From a virus: a stretch of 64,000 nucleotides of DNA. The stretch is from positions 62,001 to 126,000 of IMG/VR virus record IMGVR_UViG_3300017963_000192. One strand, given 5' to 3'. Positions 43,191-51,657 of the stretch are shown here, in pieces (the first letter of the stretch is position 1; each line of letters begins with the position of its first letter). The notes beneath the pieces are model-generated. The model made no database searches and had not been told where the DNA came from. It worked only from the letters and a program-made list of their open reading frames with translations. The translations under genes and the position numbers were made by a program.

Positions 43191-45233
43191 TTAATAACGA
43201 TAGTCGCAGATGACCTCATCTTCCTGACCAGGTGTGTTGAGAAGAGGACTACTAAAGGTAATAGTTGTTCCACTGATTGTATAATCAGCACCAGCACCTT
43301 CAACTTGTCTTAATCCATTTAAGTATACTCTAACTTCGCTGTTACTTGTTGGCGTATTAGCTAAAGTAACATTTGCATTGTTATGAGTAACTGCTGGGTT
43401 TTCTCCCCAAACTTCTGTATAACCAATTCCAGGAGTAGAAGCAGCAAGTTCTTGTAATGCACCCTCAACACCAGTAGATGTAAAGTATCCACCAACATCT
43501 ATTATAGGCACATCATCAGCATTAACTTGATTTGCACCAAGACCCCAATCAATATGGGTATCATTAATACCATCAGCACCGATATCGAAAGTAATTGTGT
43601 CTGGGTCAGAACCTGTGATAGTAATAGGACCACCACTTGCTAATACTAGAGTATCAGAAATTGAATCAGCTACTGGATCTGTTCCAGTAGGAACATCAAT
43701 TGTGGTGAATGCTGTAGTTGCGTAAGTTCCACTGTGGTCGTGATCATCAATTGTTTCTAATGCTGTTTGTATGTCAGAATCACCAGCACTTAAAATACCA
43801 TCAAAATTGGTAGTATCTGTTGGCACATCACCAGCACTAACTTGATCAGCACCAGTACCCCAATCGATATGATAATCTTTGATTCCATCAGTAGCAATAT
43901 CGAAATCTACACTATCTGCTGTCGCATCACCAGTAATTACTATTACACCACTACTGCTTTGTAGAGTGAGGGTATCAGTATTACTATCTGCTTCAGGATT
44001 TGTTCCAAAATCAGTTGCTATTGTTCGGAATGTGTATGTTCCTGCAAGACCAATACCAAGTTCTTGTAATGCTCCTTCTACTTCTGTTGCGGTATAATAA
44101 CCACCAGAATCCACTATAGGAACATCAACAGCACTTACTTGTCCAGCACCAGTACCCCAATCGATGTGAGTATCTTTAATTCCGTCAACAGATACGTCAA
44201 AATCAATTGTATCACCAGCAAGACCAGTAATTGTTAATGCTCCACTTGAAGTTTGAAGTGTTAGTGTGTCTCCTTGTTGATCTGAAACAGCATTAGAACC
44301 ATTAGGTACAGCAACTGTTCCAAAGTCATTTGGATAATTCACAACAGGAATACTTGCTTCAATTTCTTCTAATGCATCCTGAACATTTGTTGCAGAACCG
44401 CCGTATGTTCCACCAGTATCTAATGGTACGCTTGTAGCATCTACTTGATTTGCTCCTGAACCCCAATCGATATGAGTTTCATCTATCCCATCAGCCTTAA
44501 CTTGTAGGGTATCACTAGATATTTCAATAGTATCGTTATCAACATTAACTGATATTGTCATACCAGTTATATCAATACCATCACCGCCAATGTATGTTCC
44601 AACACCAGAAAATTGTGCCCAAGGAATATCGTGGGTATTAAGAGTAAGTTCTCCGTCTCCACTATATCCAGAAGGCTTGGTTACTACCCAATGCGTACTT
44701 TCGTGATCATATCCATTCTCAACAAAAGTAGCATTACCTATAGAAACTTCAGAAGAAGGTTGACCGTCTTGGTCATCAGCTCTTACCATTCCTCCAGCAG
44801 CACCAGTACTGGTTACTATGTATATACCATTCTGTTTCTCATCAGCCTGGTCTTTAACAAGTACTCTATCGTCAACAGCAACTGTATGTCCTCCTAAATC
44901 AAAAACAGAAGCTCCAGTAAAGTCAACATCCGTGAATGACCCAGTACTGTTACCACCTCCAGAGGCGTTGTATGTACCTACACCTCCAGTAGAAGTAGTA
45001 AACTGTACAGATTCTTTCCACTCAATTCCCCAAGCTGCTTGCTGATCGACATACCATTTTGACGCTACATCTGAATCATTAGAGGGCTGTAATTTTATAC
45101 CAGTTATGAGTGCGTCTTGATTTCCATTTGTAATATCCCAATCTGAACCATTGAGAAAATCTTGTTCGAGACGACCTACATCTACAGTATAATCCATTAT
45201 CTGGGTGTTACCCCTGATTTTCGTACTCGCCAT
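43191..45233 (-). CDS. Tail-fibre-like protein with four long repeats
   Basis: A 680-residue protein starting MASTKIRGNTQIMDYTV. From ~240 to ~620 it has four repeats of ~110 residues with the core DGIxDxHIDWGxGAxQVxAxDVP and connecting DTLTLQSSSGVIVITG strands. The C-terminus has NGLRQVEGAGADYTISGTTITF, which recurs in the 277-residue protein. The repeats suggest a fibrous adhesin of the trimeric beta-helix type. A promoter motif lies 143 bases upstream of the ATG. Confidence 0.72.
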   Translation of the reverse strand: MASTKIRGNTQIMDYTVDVGRLEQDFLNGSDWDITNGNQDALITGIKLQPSNDSDVASKWYVDQQAAWGIEWKESVQFTTSTGGVGTYNASGGGNSTGSFTDVDFTGASVFDLGGHTVAVDDRVLVKDQADEKQNGIYIVTSTGAAGGMVRADDQDGQPSSEVSIGNATFVENGYDHESTHWVVTKPSGYSGDGELTLNTHDIPWAQFSGVGTYIGGDGIDITGMTISVNVDNDTIEISSDTLQVKADGIDETHIDWGSGANQVDATSVPLDTGGTYGGSATNVQDALEEIEASIPVVNYPNDFGTVAVPNGSNAVSDQQGDTLTLQTSSGALTITGLAGDTIDFDVSVDGIKDTHIDWGTGAGQVSAVDVPIVDSGGYYTATEVEGALQELGIGLAGTYTFRTIATDFGTNPEADSNTDTLTLQSSSGVIVITGDATADSVDFDIATDGIKDYHIDWGTGADQVSAGDVPTDTTNFDGILSAGDSDIQTALETIDDHDHSGTYATTAFTTIDVPTGTDPVADSISDTLVLASGGPITITGSDPDTITFDIGADGINDTHIDWGLGANQVNADDVPIIDVGGYFTSTGVEGALQELAASTPGIGYTEVWGENPAVTHNNANVTLANTPTSNSEVRVYLNGLRQVEGAGADYTISGTTITFSSPLLNTPGQEDEVICDYRY

Positions 45234-45416
45234 AATTTTATCTCCTATAAAAAATTTATCTAAATTTTTTAGTTCATATAGGTCATCTCATCTTATATTA
45301 ATTTAATTTGTCTGTATTAATGTATGAATTGGTTTCATATATTAACACAAATTTTTTCTTATTCAATCTTAAATAATAAAAAGATTTTACTGGATTTTAA
45401 GGCAAGTGCAGTAATA
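45234..45416 (-). other. Intergenic region with long leader
   Basis: 183 bases without a gene. It holds promoter motif E at 45368..45401 and, downstream, ~130 bases of AT-rich leader to the fibre gene. No terminator or ORF with ribosome site was seen. The TAG of the neighbouring gene at 45417 lies 16 bases from the motif. Confidence 0.4.
45368..45401 (-). promoter_or_regulatory. Bipartite promoter-like motif, copy E
   Basis: CTTAAAAT (45401-45394), 14 bases, TTATTATTTAAG on the minus strand, upstream of the four-repeat fibre gene. Confidence 0.68.
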
Positions 45417-46250
45417 CTAGACTGTTTTTTCGTACTTAACTACTAAATAATCGCCTACCGTTAACTCTAAATCATTACCAAAAGTTATCAATGTTCCACT
45501 AATAGTGTAATCCCAAGAAACATCATTAACTAAATCTAATCCATTCAATTTAACAGTTTCTGAATTGTTTATTGGAGTATAGGTTAAATCAACCTGACCC
45601 GTTGAGGTTATTGCTTGTGTTACCGGAAATTTTTCAACATACCATTCAGCATCACCTGTAGAAGAGACTATTCCAGTAGCACCAATATATCTATAACCAT
45701 ATATCCACAAACCATTTATATCATAAAAAGTTGTTTTAAAATGATTTGCCTCATCTCCAGAAATGAACAATATTCCAGAAGTGTAACTATATGCCCAACA
45801 CGGAGCACCTCCAGTTCCAGCATGATAAATTGTTGATATTTCTGTTCCACCAGAATCTGGATCACCATGAAATAATTTTGCCACATAACCATTAGATGGA
45901 TCACCACCATCTCTTATTAAAGCTGGTTGAATCCAGTTTTCGTATATCGGACTAGAATTATCATTATATGTTGTTCTAGCAACATAAGCACCATAATTAC
46001 TTGTAACATCAGCAGTAAGCCTTATTTTTCTTTTTTCTAATATGGTGGGATTATTAGTTACATTTGTGTCAGCTTCAGAAGGATTTGTAGCTGGAGGTAT
46101 ATCATTAAAGCTCTGCCAAATTTTATTAAGCGGAGTAATAGGTGCCCATCCAAATAATTCGTTGAACCAGTATTTGCTGTCTGTGGTACTTTCTATTTGT
46201 TGAGTTAATTTACTAACAATTGATAGTTTTTCTGAATCAGAAAAAGCCAT
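45417..46250 (-). CDS. Fibre-like/adhesin protein
   Basis: A 277-residue beta-rich protein. Central YFIATGI- and GTGGAPCWAYSYTSGILFISGDEANHFKTTFYDINGLWIYGYRYIGATGIVSSTGDAEWYVEKF segments resemble phage tail-fibre tips. The C-terminus has LNGLDLVNDVSWDYTISGTLITFGNDLELTVGDYLVVKYEKTV, the same module as in the 680-residue protein. It ends in TAG. Function as receptor-contact protein is inferred. Confidence 0.55.
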   Translation of the reverse strand: MAFSDSEKLSIVSKLTQQIESTTDSKYWFNELFGWAPITPLNKIWQSFNDIPPATNPSEADTNVTNNPTILEKRKIRLTADVTSNYGAYVARTTYNDNSSPIYENWIQPALIRDGGDPSNGYVAKLFHGDPDSGGTEISTIYHAGTGGAPCWAYSYTSGILFISGDEANHFKTTFYDINGLWIYGYRYIGATGIVSSTGDAEWYVEKFPVTQAITSTGQVDLTYTPINNSETVKLNGLDLVNDVSWDYTISGTLITFGNDLELTVGDYLVVKYEKTV

Positions 46251-46253
46251 TGA

Positions 46254-46412
46254 TTATTTTTCCTCTAAAACTTCCTCTAGATCAATATATAGTTGTTCCA
46301 AACTCTTTTTAGAAAGAGTCTTTACTATTAGTGTTGAATCTGAAGTAGCTATACTTATAGTGAATTCGTTATCTGATTTTTTATTAACTTTTATAGGTTC
46401 ATCAAATATCAT
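46254..46412 (-). CDS. Small hypothetical protein
   Basis: A 52-residue frame (MIFDEPIKVNKKSDNEFTIS..., ending EVLEEK) starts at the ATG ending 46412 and stops three bases before the fibre-like gene's start. The sequence alternates hydrophobic and charged residues with a C-terminal acidic helix (SLEQLYIDLEEVLEEK). No family recognised. Too short for common length cut-offs but well packed between neighbours. Confidence 0.5.
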   Translation of the reverse strand: MIFDEPIKVNKKSDNEFTISIATSDSTLIVKTLSKKSLEQLYIDLEEVLEEK

Positions 46413-46423
46413 ATTATTGTCCT

Positions 46424-46888
46424 TTATAAAGATTCTATTTCATAAGAGAAAGCCAGCCAACTGTTTTTAAGAAGTTCCTGATTACGGCTTTCTTCCCAAT
46501 ATCTAACAATGAGTGCTGGTTTACTAAATAAATAATCTCGTACAGTAAAGAAATGATCTAAATTTGCTACTAATCTTTCCATAGCTACAATGTCCTCTTC
46601 CTCTAATTCACGAGCATCTATTCCGACATAAGGTTGACCCATTTCATCCTTTGGTTTATCTAAATGATCTTCATTTAAGCCAGAACAAGAGACTAATGTA
46701 GGATAACCTTTTTCATTTAATTTATATATAATATCTAATATACCATTATCTATTTCAGCATCTAAATTTTTATTCACAACATTTTGTAGACTTTCTGGAA
46801 ATTCTTCTACATCAACATCTATAACATCTTTTCCAGTATCTGCTATCTTAATAAGATTTTTAATGTTTTTTATGTTTCTAAAATTCAT
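46424..46888 (-). CDS. Hypothetical protein
   Basis: 154 residues, with NIKNLIKIADTGKDVIDVDVEEFPESLQNVVNKNLDAEIDNGILDIIYKLNEKGYPTLVSCSGLNEDH and an acidic middle. GYPTLVSCSGLNEDHL looks like a small ligand or nucleotide-binding loop, but no family is assigned. Lies between two fibre-like genes. Confidence 0.5.
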   Translation of the reverse strand: MNFRNIKNIKNLIKIADTGKDVIDVDVEEFPESLQNVVNKNLDAEIDNGILDIIYKLNEKGYPTLVSCSGLNEDHLDKPKDEMGQPYVGIDARELEEEDIVAMERLVANLDHFFTVRDYLFSKPALIVRYWEESRNQELLKNSWLAFSYEIESL

Positions 46889-46897
46889 AAAAATCTC

Positions 46898-48556
46898 CTA
46901 ATTAAAAGTAATACTAAAACTTGTTATTCTCTCACTTCCAGTAAATCCAACTCTAATGTATACTGTATCAGAACAGTTTACAATATTGTTTGTCCCAAAA
47001 GTGCAATCAATATACCCAGAACCAGATCCCACTCTACACCCACCAGAGACAGGGTTTCCGTTATTCCAATCACTTGCGTTATAATCATCTAAACAATCTA
47101 TCCAAACAGTTCCTCCACCGCTAGTTCCATCCCAAGCTTTTGCAAGTTTCATCTCAAGTGAGTTATAACTTCCAACTATATTTATTCTAAAATTAGCACT
47201 TGCTGTACCATCGTGTTCAAACTGTCTCCATAAGAATACTTCAGTATTCATATAAGAACCAGAGTAATCTGGTTGACTTGTTAGGTTTGGGGAATATATC
47301 GTAAAATCTGTAGTATTTCTCTCACATCCACCACATCTAAAAACGGCATCCATTATCCCCACATCAACAGTAGAATCCCAGGATTTCGCACCGCCCGAAT
47401 CAAAGTTTGCTGTAGAAGGACATCTCCAATCTTCATAATCAAATCTTTCTATTAATCTGGTACTAGAATTTGTTCTTGTATTTACAAGTATGTTTGCATT
47501 GCTAGATGGAACCCATGAACCATTTGTCCAATCTATAGGTCTTGCATTTATATTTGCAGTTGTTGTTACAGAACAAAAATTGGATGCATTAATAGCCCAA
47601 TTCGTCTTATTATAAGAATCGTTTGCATCATCATATGCATAAGTCCATCCAGTTAAATCCGAGCCAGATAAATCTAATGTTGGTAATCCATATTCACTAC
47701 CTTCAATATCTACTTGATTAAGAGGATATGTATGATAATTTAAATTATCAATATCAGTAATATCAACCGTAAATTGACTTCCAGTTGTATAATACTCAAC
47801 GCCAGACAAAAATCTTGTTACAACACTTCCAGCAGTTTCTACTATAGTAACACCGGACAATGTTGCAATAGTTGGATTAGGATCATAAAAAGTAGCTGTT
47901 TGTGTTTTGGTATAATCAATGTCATTATGATGAATCATTTCTACCGTAATTCTTCCACCACTTGATATTATTAAACTTATAGATATTGTTATAGTAACAA
48001 TACCTTTATACTTGATATAATCCGTATCCCAGGAAGTTACTTGTATTCTAATGTTATCTGAAGTATCATCATAATTTCCTGTTATTGCCGGAGTTGTTTT
48101 AGTAGCTACTTTTGTAATCTCATCAGCATCATAAACATTCACCTCTAAGGTGGAAGTTAAACTATCAAAAAGACATTGATTTGTTGTTGTATAACTCCAA
48201 GTCGTTGATTGCGTTGCAGGATGAAGTGTTCCAGCCACCCAATCTCCTTTACTAAAAGGAGTTCCTTCAGATGCTGGATTTGATATATACCTATTTGTAG
48301 TTGATATACTACCCACAGAGCAATTGTTATTACCATCACTTGTATTAAAATGAGAAACGAAGTCTACTTCTGGAGCAAATATTGTAACCTCATTAGGACC
48401 TGTTTTCATTGCATTATGACCTGTCCCAACAATGTTGACGGTTGTAATGCCCGTACCTATTACAACTCCTTCATCTTCAAAAGTAATACCTGTACTAGTA
48501 GGGGTTTGTTGTCCTCTTTTTCGTTCAAGAAGAATTTTAGGTTCTCTAAATCCCAT
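46898..48556 (-). CDS. Large adhesin/fibre-like protein
   Basis: 552 residues, Thr/Asn/Gly-rich with beta repeats. The N-terminus ends GVVIGTGITTVNIVGTGHNAMKTGPNEVTIFAPEVDFV, and the C-terminus has KAWDGTSGGGTVWIDCLDDYNASDWNNGNPVSGGCRVGSGSGYIDCTFGTNN, a Cys-containing domain of the type I associate with receptor-binding tail proteins of large phages. It may recognise the host surface. It ends in TAG and is followed by a 123-residue tail-like gene. Confidence 0.55.
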   Translation of the reverse strand: MGFREPKILLERKRGQQTPTSTGITFEDEGVVIGTGITTVNIVGTGHNAMKTGPNEVTIFAPEVDFVSHFNTSDGNNNCSVGSISTTNRYISNPASEGTPFSKGDWVAGTLHPATQSTTWSYTTTNQCLFDSLTSTLEVNVYDADEITKVATKTTPAITGNYDDTSDNIRIQVTSWDTDYIKYKGIVTITISISLIISSGGRITVEMIHHNDIDYTKTQTATFYDPNPTIATLSGVTIVETAGSVVTRFLSGVEYYTTGSQFTVDITDIDNLNYHTYPLNQVDIEGSEYGLPTLDLSGSDLTGWTYAYDDANDSYNKTNWAINASNFCSVTTTANINARPIDWTNGSWVPSSNANILVNTRTNSSTRLIERFDYEDWRCPSTANFDSGGAKSWDSTVDVGIMDAVFRCGGCERNTTDFTIYSPNLTSQPDYSGSYMNTEVFLWRQFEHDGTASANFRINIVGSYNSLEMKLAKAWDGTSGGGTVWIDCLDDYNASDWNNGNPVSGGCRVGSGSGYIDCTFGTNNIVNCSDTVYIRVGFTGSERITSFSITFN

Positions 48557-48563
48557 TATTTTC

Positions 48564-48935
48564 CTATTTTGACATTAATGCTAATTCAACAATAGAGTCT
48601 TCAATAAAGTATATGCCAATCTGTCTAACCGAATCTTGAATATATAAAACATCTCCTGCTTTGAGGGTTTTAGCTCCATCTATAGAACTTGATAAATCCA
48701 TACCCTTTTTGTTAAATGCTATTCTTACTGAACCATCTCCAATATTATCAACTAATAAATACTCAAATGATTGTGTTATTGTAGTCTCAAAATAGGTGAG
48801 ACTACCATCCATAAAATCATATTCGTAAGAAGTTGCTGTAGTGCCACTTCTTACCAAGAATATTGTTTTCTGTACTTGATGTTCACTACTTGGAGAGGGT
48901 ATACCATCTCCTATGACTATCTTTTTTCTAGGCAT
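48564..48935 (-). CDS. Beta-rich tail-associated protein
   Basis: A 123-residue protein with a beta pattern (VIGDGIPSPSSEHQVQKTIFLVRSGTTATSYEYDFMDGSLTYFETTITQSFEYLLVDNIGDGSVRIAFNKKGMDLSSSIDGAKTLKAGDVLYIQDSVRQI). The GAKTLKAGDVLYIQDSVRQIGIYF segment looks like a phage structural cupin-like barrel. It is the first gene after promoter motif D. Family unknown; ends in TAG. Confidence 0.5.
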   Translation of the reverse strand: MPRKKIVIGDGIPSPSSEHQVQKTIFLVRSGTTATSYEYDFMDGSLTYFETTITQSFEYLLVDNIGDGSVRIAFNKKGMDLSSSIDGAKTLKAGDVLYIQDSVRQIGIYFIEDSIVELALMSK

Positions 48936-48960
48936 AATTTATCTCTATTGAATAATTTAT

Positions 48961-48994
48961 ATTAAAATATAAATGTATTTTGAGTAATTTTAAG
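48961..48994 (-). promoter_or_regulatory. Bipartite promoter-like motif, copy D
   Basis: CTTAAAAT (48994-48987), 14 bases, TTATATTTTAAT on the minus strand. It sits ~34 bases upstream of the 123-residue tail-like gene and both boxes match the consensus exactly. Confidence 0.75.
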
Positions 48995-49044
48995 GAAAGT
49001 TTTCTAATTAAAAGGGGAGTAATCAATACTTCTTTGTATATTAA

Positions 49045-49344
49045 TCATAAACCTTTATCGCATTTTTTACGACAAAGTTTGATACAAAGATTTTTTGTAT
49101 TGATTTCTTTTGTTTCTAGCATATTTGCATCATCAACAGATTTGACTTTATGAAGAATTTCCCAACTGAAGTTATCTTCACCATACTTAGCTATAGCTTT
49201 GTGTATGTAACTGTGATTTCTAGATGTCTTTTTTCTAGCTAAATGGTTATGTTGCACTCTCCTTTTGTTTAATGATAGTGATGTTTTGCCTATGTAACAT
49301 TTTCCATTAATTATATTTGTTGCCTTATATACTAAATAACTCAT
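49045..49344 (-). CDS. Short GIY-YIG homing endonuclease
   Basis: A 99-residue GIY-YIG nuclease: MSYLVYKATNIINGKCYIGKTSLSLNKRRVQHNHLARKK...HSYIHKAIAKYGEDNFSWEILHKV. The start chosen is the ATG ending 49344 with a GGAAAA upstream; a frame with ATG at 49389 adds no conserved sequence. It has only the catalytic domain and overlaps the C-terminal end of the cupin gene on the transcript side, so it may be a recent insertion. Confidence 0.75.
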   Translation of the reverse strand: MSYLVYKATNIINGKCYIGKTSLSLNKRRVQHNHLARKKTSRNHSYIHKAIAKYGEDNFSWEILHKVKSVDDANMLETKEINTKNLCIKLCRKKCDKGL

Positions 49345-49360
49345 TAAGTTTTCCATGTAT

Positions 49361-49849
49361 CTAGAAATAATTGCTTCTACCATAATCATCTTTAAGTCTA
49401 ACTATATCGTTTTCATCATTCTCATCTCCATCTTCTACTCCTAATGCAACGTCCAATATCATTCCATATTTTTTATTCCCATTATAAATTGCTCTGTGTA
49501 CAACATGTTTTTTAAATCCAAAAATGTCTCCTTTTTTTGCTTTTATTGTAATTAAATTATTATTTAAAAATTCCTCAAGTAATTTAAATTTAGGTTCTAC
49601 ATCTGGCATATTAAGTATTTTTTTAGAAACAGGCTTTTTGCTATACTTTATTATAAAATCATTATCTAATATTAAATATAACTGATATCTTTTAAAATGA
49701 AATTGGAGAGATAATGATTGCTTCGGTTTTACATATAATACTTTTGTTGTACTTTTAACATTATCAGCATATAATCCATAGTGCCCCCACGGTCTTTCTA
49801 CTTCTAATGTTGAAAATGGTTTAATGAATTTATTTCTCTTTAATTTCAT
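49361..49849 (-). CDS. Type II phosphomannose isomerase-like cupin
   Basis: 162 residues. VERPWGHYGLYADN, KVLYVKPKQSLSLQFHFKR, KKGDIFGFKKHVVHRAI and EDIVRLKDDYGR match the C-terminal domain of ManC/RfbM-type phosphomannose isomerase-GDP-mannose pyrophosphorylases: cupin metal ligands (H/Q/H in SLQFH and H-R), and the ending DIVRxxDxYGR is diagnostic. It lacks the pyrophosphorylase domain. It could supply mannose-6-phosphate-derived sugars for the phage glycan genes. Ends in TAG. Confidence 0.82.
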   Translation of the reverse strand: MKLKRNKFIKPFSTLEVERPWGHYGLYADNVKSTTKVLYVKPKQSLSLQFHFKRYQLYLILDNDFIIKYSKKPVSKKILNMPDVEPKFKLLEEFLNNNLITIKAKKGDIFGFKKHVVHRAIYNGNKKYGMILDVALGVEDGDENDENDIVRLKDDYGRSNYF

Positions 49850-49864
49850 CTTTTTCTCACCTCC

Positions 49865-50221
49865 CTAGCACATGTTATTCCATCTTCTGACTGCATCAAT
49901 TTCTTCTTCTGTCTTTGGACCACTTGCCTTACAAGTTTCGCATTTAACTTGTTTATATTTAGTATCATGATATACATATATAAGAACATGTGTTGATTTA
50001 CAATATGGACAAGGTTTTAAATTCAAGTCTATATCCCAAAACATAATATCTTCAGTATAGGGGATAAAACAGGATGTACTACCATGTCTCCCTACATATC
50101 TGTATATCCATCCACTAGGAACTCTTATAAACGTTCCTTCATAATTATTCTTTTTTTGGATGTTTACTGACTCTCCAATTTTCATTTTAAATAATCTTTT
50201 TGCTAATTTATTTTCTTTCAT
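49865..50221 (-). CDS. Lar-like zinc-binding protein
   Basis: 118 residues. The C-terminal half, LKPCPYCKSTHVLIYVYHDTKYKQVKCETCKASGPKTEEEIDAVRRWNNM, matches the Lar/Lar_restr_allev family (LKPCPFCGS..V.C..C.A.GP...EAI..WN) with two CxxC zinc ligand pairs. In Rac prophage, Lar reduces type I restriction. The N-terminal part may bind DNA or other protein. Antirestriction is a reasonable assignment. Overlaps the next gene by four bases; ends in TAG. Confidence 0.7.
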   Translation of the reverse strand: MKENKLAKRLFKMKIGESVNIQKKNNYEGTFIRVPSGWIYRYVGRHGSTSCFIPYTEDIMFWDIDLNLKPCPYCKSTHVLIYVYHDTKYKQVKCETCKASGPKTEEEIDAVRRWNNMC

Positions 50222-50571
50222 ATCTCTTTTTTAAGACTTTCTAAAGCCTCCTCCAAATTATCGTGTATGTCTATTAATTTATCAAAATTAGTAATAGCCA
50301 ACACTTGTTTACATAGTTCGTTTGGGTTGAACACTTTAAAGGCTAATCCCTCCTTATCTAGTTTTCTTTTATTTATAATAAACACTTTTAATGCAGAACT
50401 ACCTATGAATTCCACATCTTCAAGATCAACCAAAATATTGGCTTTTTTATGTTTTTTCATAATTTCTTCAAGAACATTCTCAAAACTGTCCGATAAATCT
50501 AAATCCATTTTTCCAGACAATTCTACAACAATGATGTTTTCCTCTACTTCTTGATATTCTACACTACCCAT
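50218..50571 (-). CDS. STAS domain protein
   Basis: 117 residues, a free-standing STAS domain: IIVVELSGKMDLDLSDSFENVLEEIMKKHKKANILVDLEDVEFIGSSALKVFIINKRKLDKEGLAFKVFNPNELCKQVLAITNFDKL. The GSSAL loop provides a candidate phosphorylated serine. Third STAS protein of the genome segment. Partner unknown. Confidence 0.78.
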   Translation of the reverse strand: MGSVEYQEVEENIIVVELSGKMDLDLSDSFENVLEEIMKKHKKANILVDLEDVEFIGSSALKVFIINKRKLDKEGLAFKVFNPNELCKQVLAITNFDKLIDIHDNLEEALESLKKEI

Positions 50572-50609
50572 TCTAACCCTCCATTATTAAATTTGGTAAG
50601 GTTTCATAT

Positions 50610-50918
50610 TTATAATTCATATAATTTTTTTAATTTCCATTGCAAATGGAACCATGACCATAAAGGGTTACGTTCTCCTGGAATGAAGTTATCTTCTCTC
50701 CAACTCATCCACATATTTCTGTACTGAAAAAATTTAAACTTAACTTCTTTAATGGTTTCCCACAACATTATCCACTCAATTCTAGGGTAACTTATAAACC
50801 ATGCTACTCCTGTATACTTTTTCAACTCCCACGTCCAAAACAAGAATCTTCCCATAGCATCTGGTAATCCACACATTATTATTTCTGCGTTCTCTGTTTT
50901 AATAAATAAACAAGCCAT
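50610..50918 (-). CDS. Trp-rich hypothetical protein
   Basis: 102 residues from the ATG ending 50918, which follows AGGAGAAAGG; the frame to 50936 adds MCVGER with no ribosome site. Unusually Trp-rich (FWTWELKK, RIEWIMLWETIKEV, MWMSWRED, LWSWFHLQW). No family recognised. Possibly membrane-active or RNA-binding, but this is not shown. Confidence 0.5.
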   Translation of the reverse strand: MACLFIKTENAEIIMCGLPDAMGRFLFWTWELKKYTGVAWFISYPRIEWIMLWETIKEVKFKFFQYRNMWMSWREDNFIPGERNPLWSWFHLQWKLKKLYEL

Positions 50919-50943
50919 CCTTTCTCCTACACACACCTATAAA

Positions 50944-51303
50944 TTAATCTAATAAATCTTTAAAATCAAGCCAATCTTTTTCTATACACAATAAAAACAA
51001 ATAACCTATCATATCAGAAGTATCATTTTTTCTCAATTCATTTGCATTTTGAATTCTTTTAAGCTTATCATCTAATCTTATACAAATAGAACTTCCAGCA
51101 TCGTGTTTTGAAAAAACATTCAAAGGATTTAATGCACTATCACCGTATCTTTTATTCTTCTCAAGAAGGAAATCTCTAAAATTGTCACAAGCTTTTATAA
51201 TTTTCCCTTGAGTCTCAGTATATAATTTAGGTTCATCATTTTTATTTTTGTAACTAACAATTAAATCCTCTTTTTTAATATCCATTCCTATAGGATTTGC
51301 CAT
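50944..51303 (-). CDS. DUF1599/Nmad1-like phage protein
   Basis: The 119-residue protein has the phage-associated pattern DFLLEKNKRYGDSALNPLNVFSKHDAGSSICIRLDDKLKRIQ...TSDMIGYLFLL. These KNxxYGDSxxxPxxxF and RLDDKLxRI motifs match the DUF1599 / nucleotide-modification-associated domain. Molecular role is not established for most members; nucleotide or DNA modification has been suggested from gene association. Confidence 0.55.
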   Translation of the reverse strand: MANPIGMDIKKEDLIVSYKNKNDEPKLYTETQGKIIKACDNFRDFLLEKNKRYGDSALNPLNVFSKHDAGSSICIRLDDKLKRIQNANELRKNDTSDMIGYLFLLCIEKDWLDFKDLLD

Positions 51304-51657
51304 TTATTTCTCCTTTGATTTAATAAATTCTACCGCCTCTTCTTCATTATTACAAACTTTTATAACCTCATCAATACCTGTAATGTTAAACACTTTTTTA
51401 CAAGTAGCATTTGCATCAAATAATACAAGTTTCAGCTTATTGCAAATCAATTCTTTATATGCAATTATAAAAACTTTTATAGCATAACTATTTAAATATC
51501 CTACATCGAATAAATCCATTAGTATGTGACAATTAGGATTATCTTCTATAGCCTCATTTACCATATCTTCAAAGTCTTTATCTAATGTTATATCAATATT
51601 TCCAGATGGTGTCAATATAATTATATCGTCTCCTATCTTTTTATATGCTGATTTCAT
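51304..51657 (-). CDS. STAS domain protein
   Basis: A 117-residue STAS-like protein (IIILTPSGNIDITLDKDFEDMVNEAIEDNPNCHILMDLFDVGYLNSYAIKVFIIAYKELICNKLKLVLFDANATCKKVFNITGIDEVI) similar in layout to the protein at 50218..50571. The Ser of LNSYAIKVF occupies the usual phosphosite position, with the small-residue spacing altered. It is one of four STAS genes here. The pair flank an unknown protein and a DUF1599-like protein. Confidence 0.72.
   Translation of the reverse strand: MKSAYKKIGDDIIILTPSGNIDITLDKDFEDMVNEAIEDNPNCHILMDLFDVGYLNSYAIKVFIIAYKELICNKLKLVLFDANATCKKVFNITGIDEVIKVCNNEEEAVEFIKSKEK

Noticed and set aside
43191-48556. Diversity-generating retroelement target in fibre genes
   Set aside because: No reverse transcriptase or template repeat was seen in the window, and the fibre ends lack the usual C-type lectin variable region.
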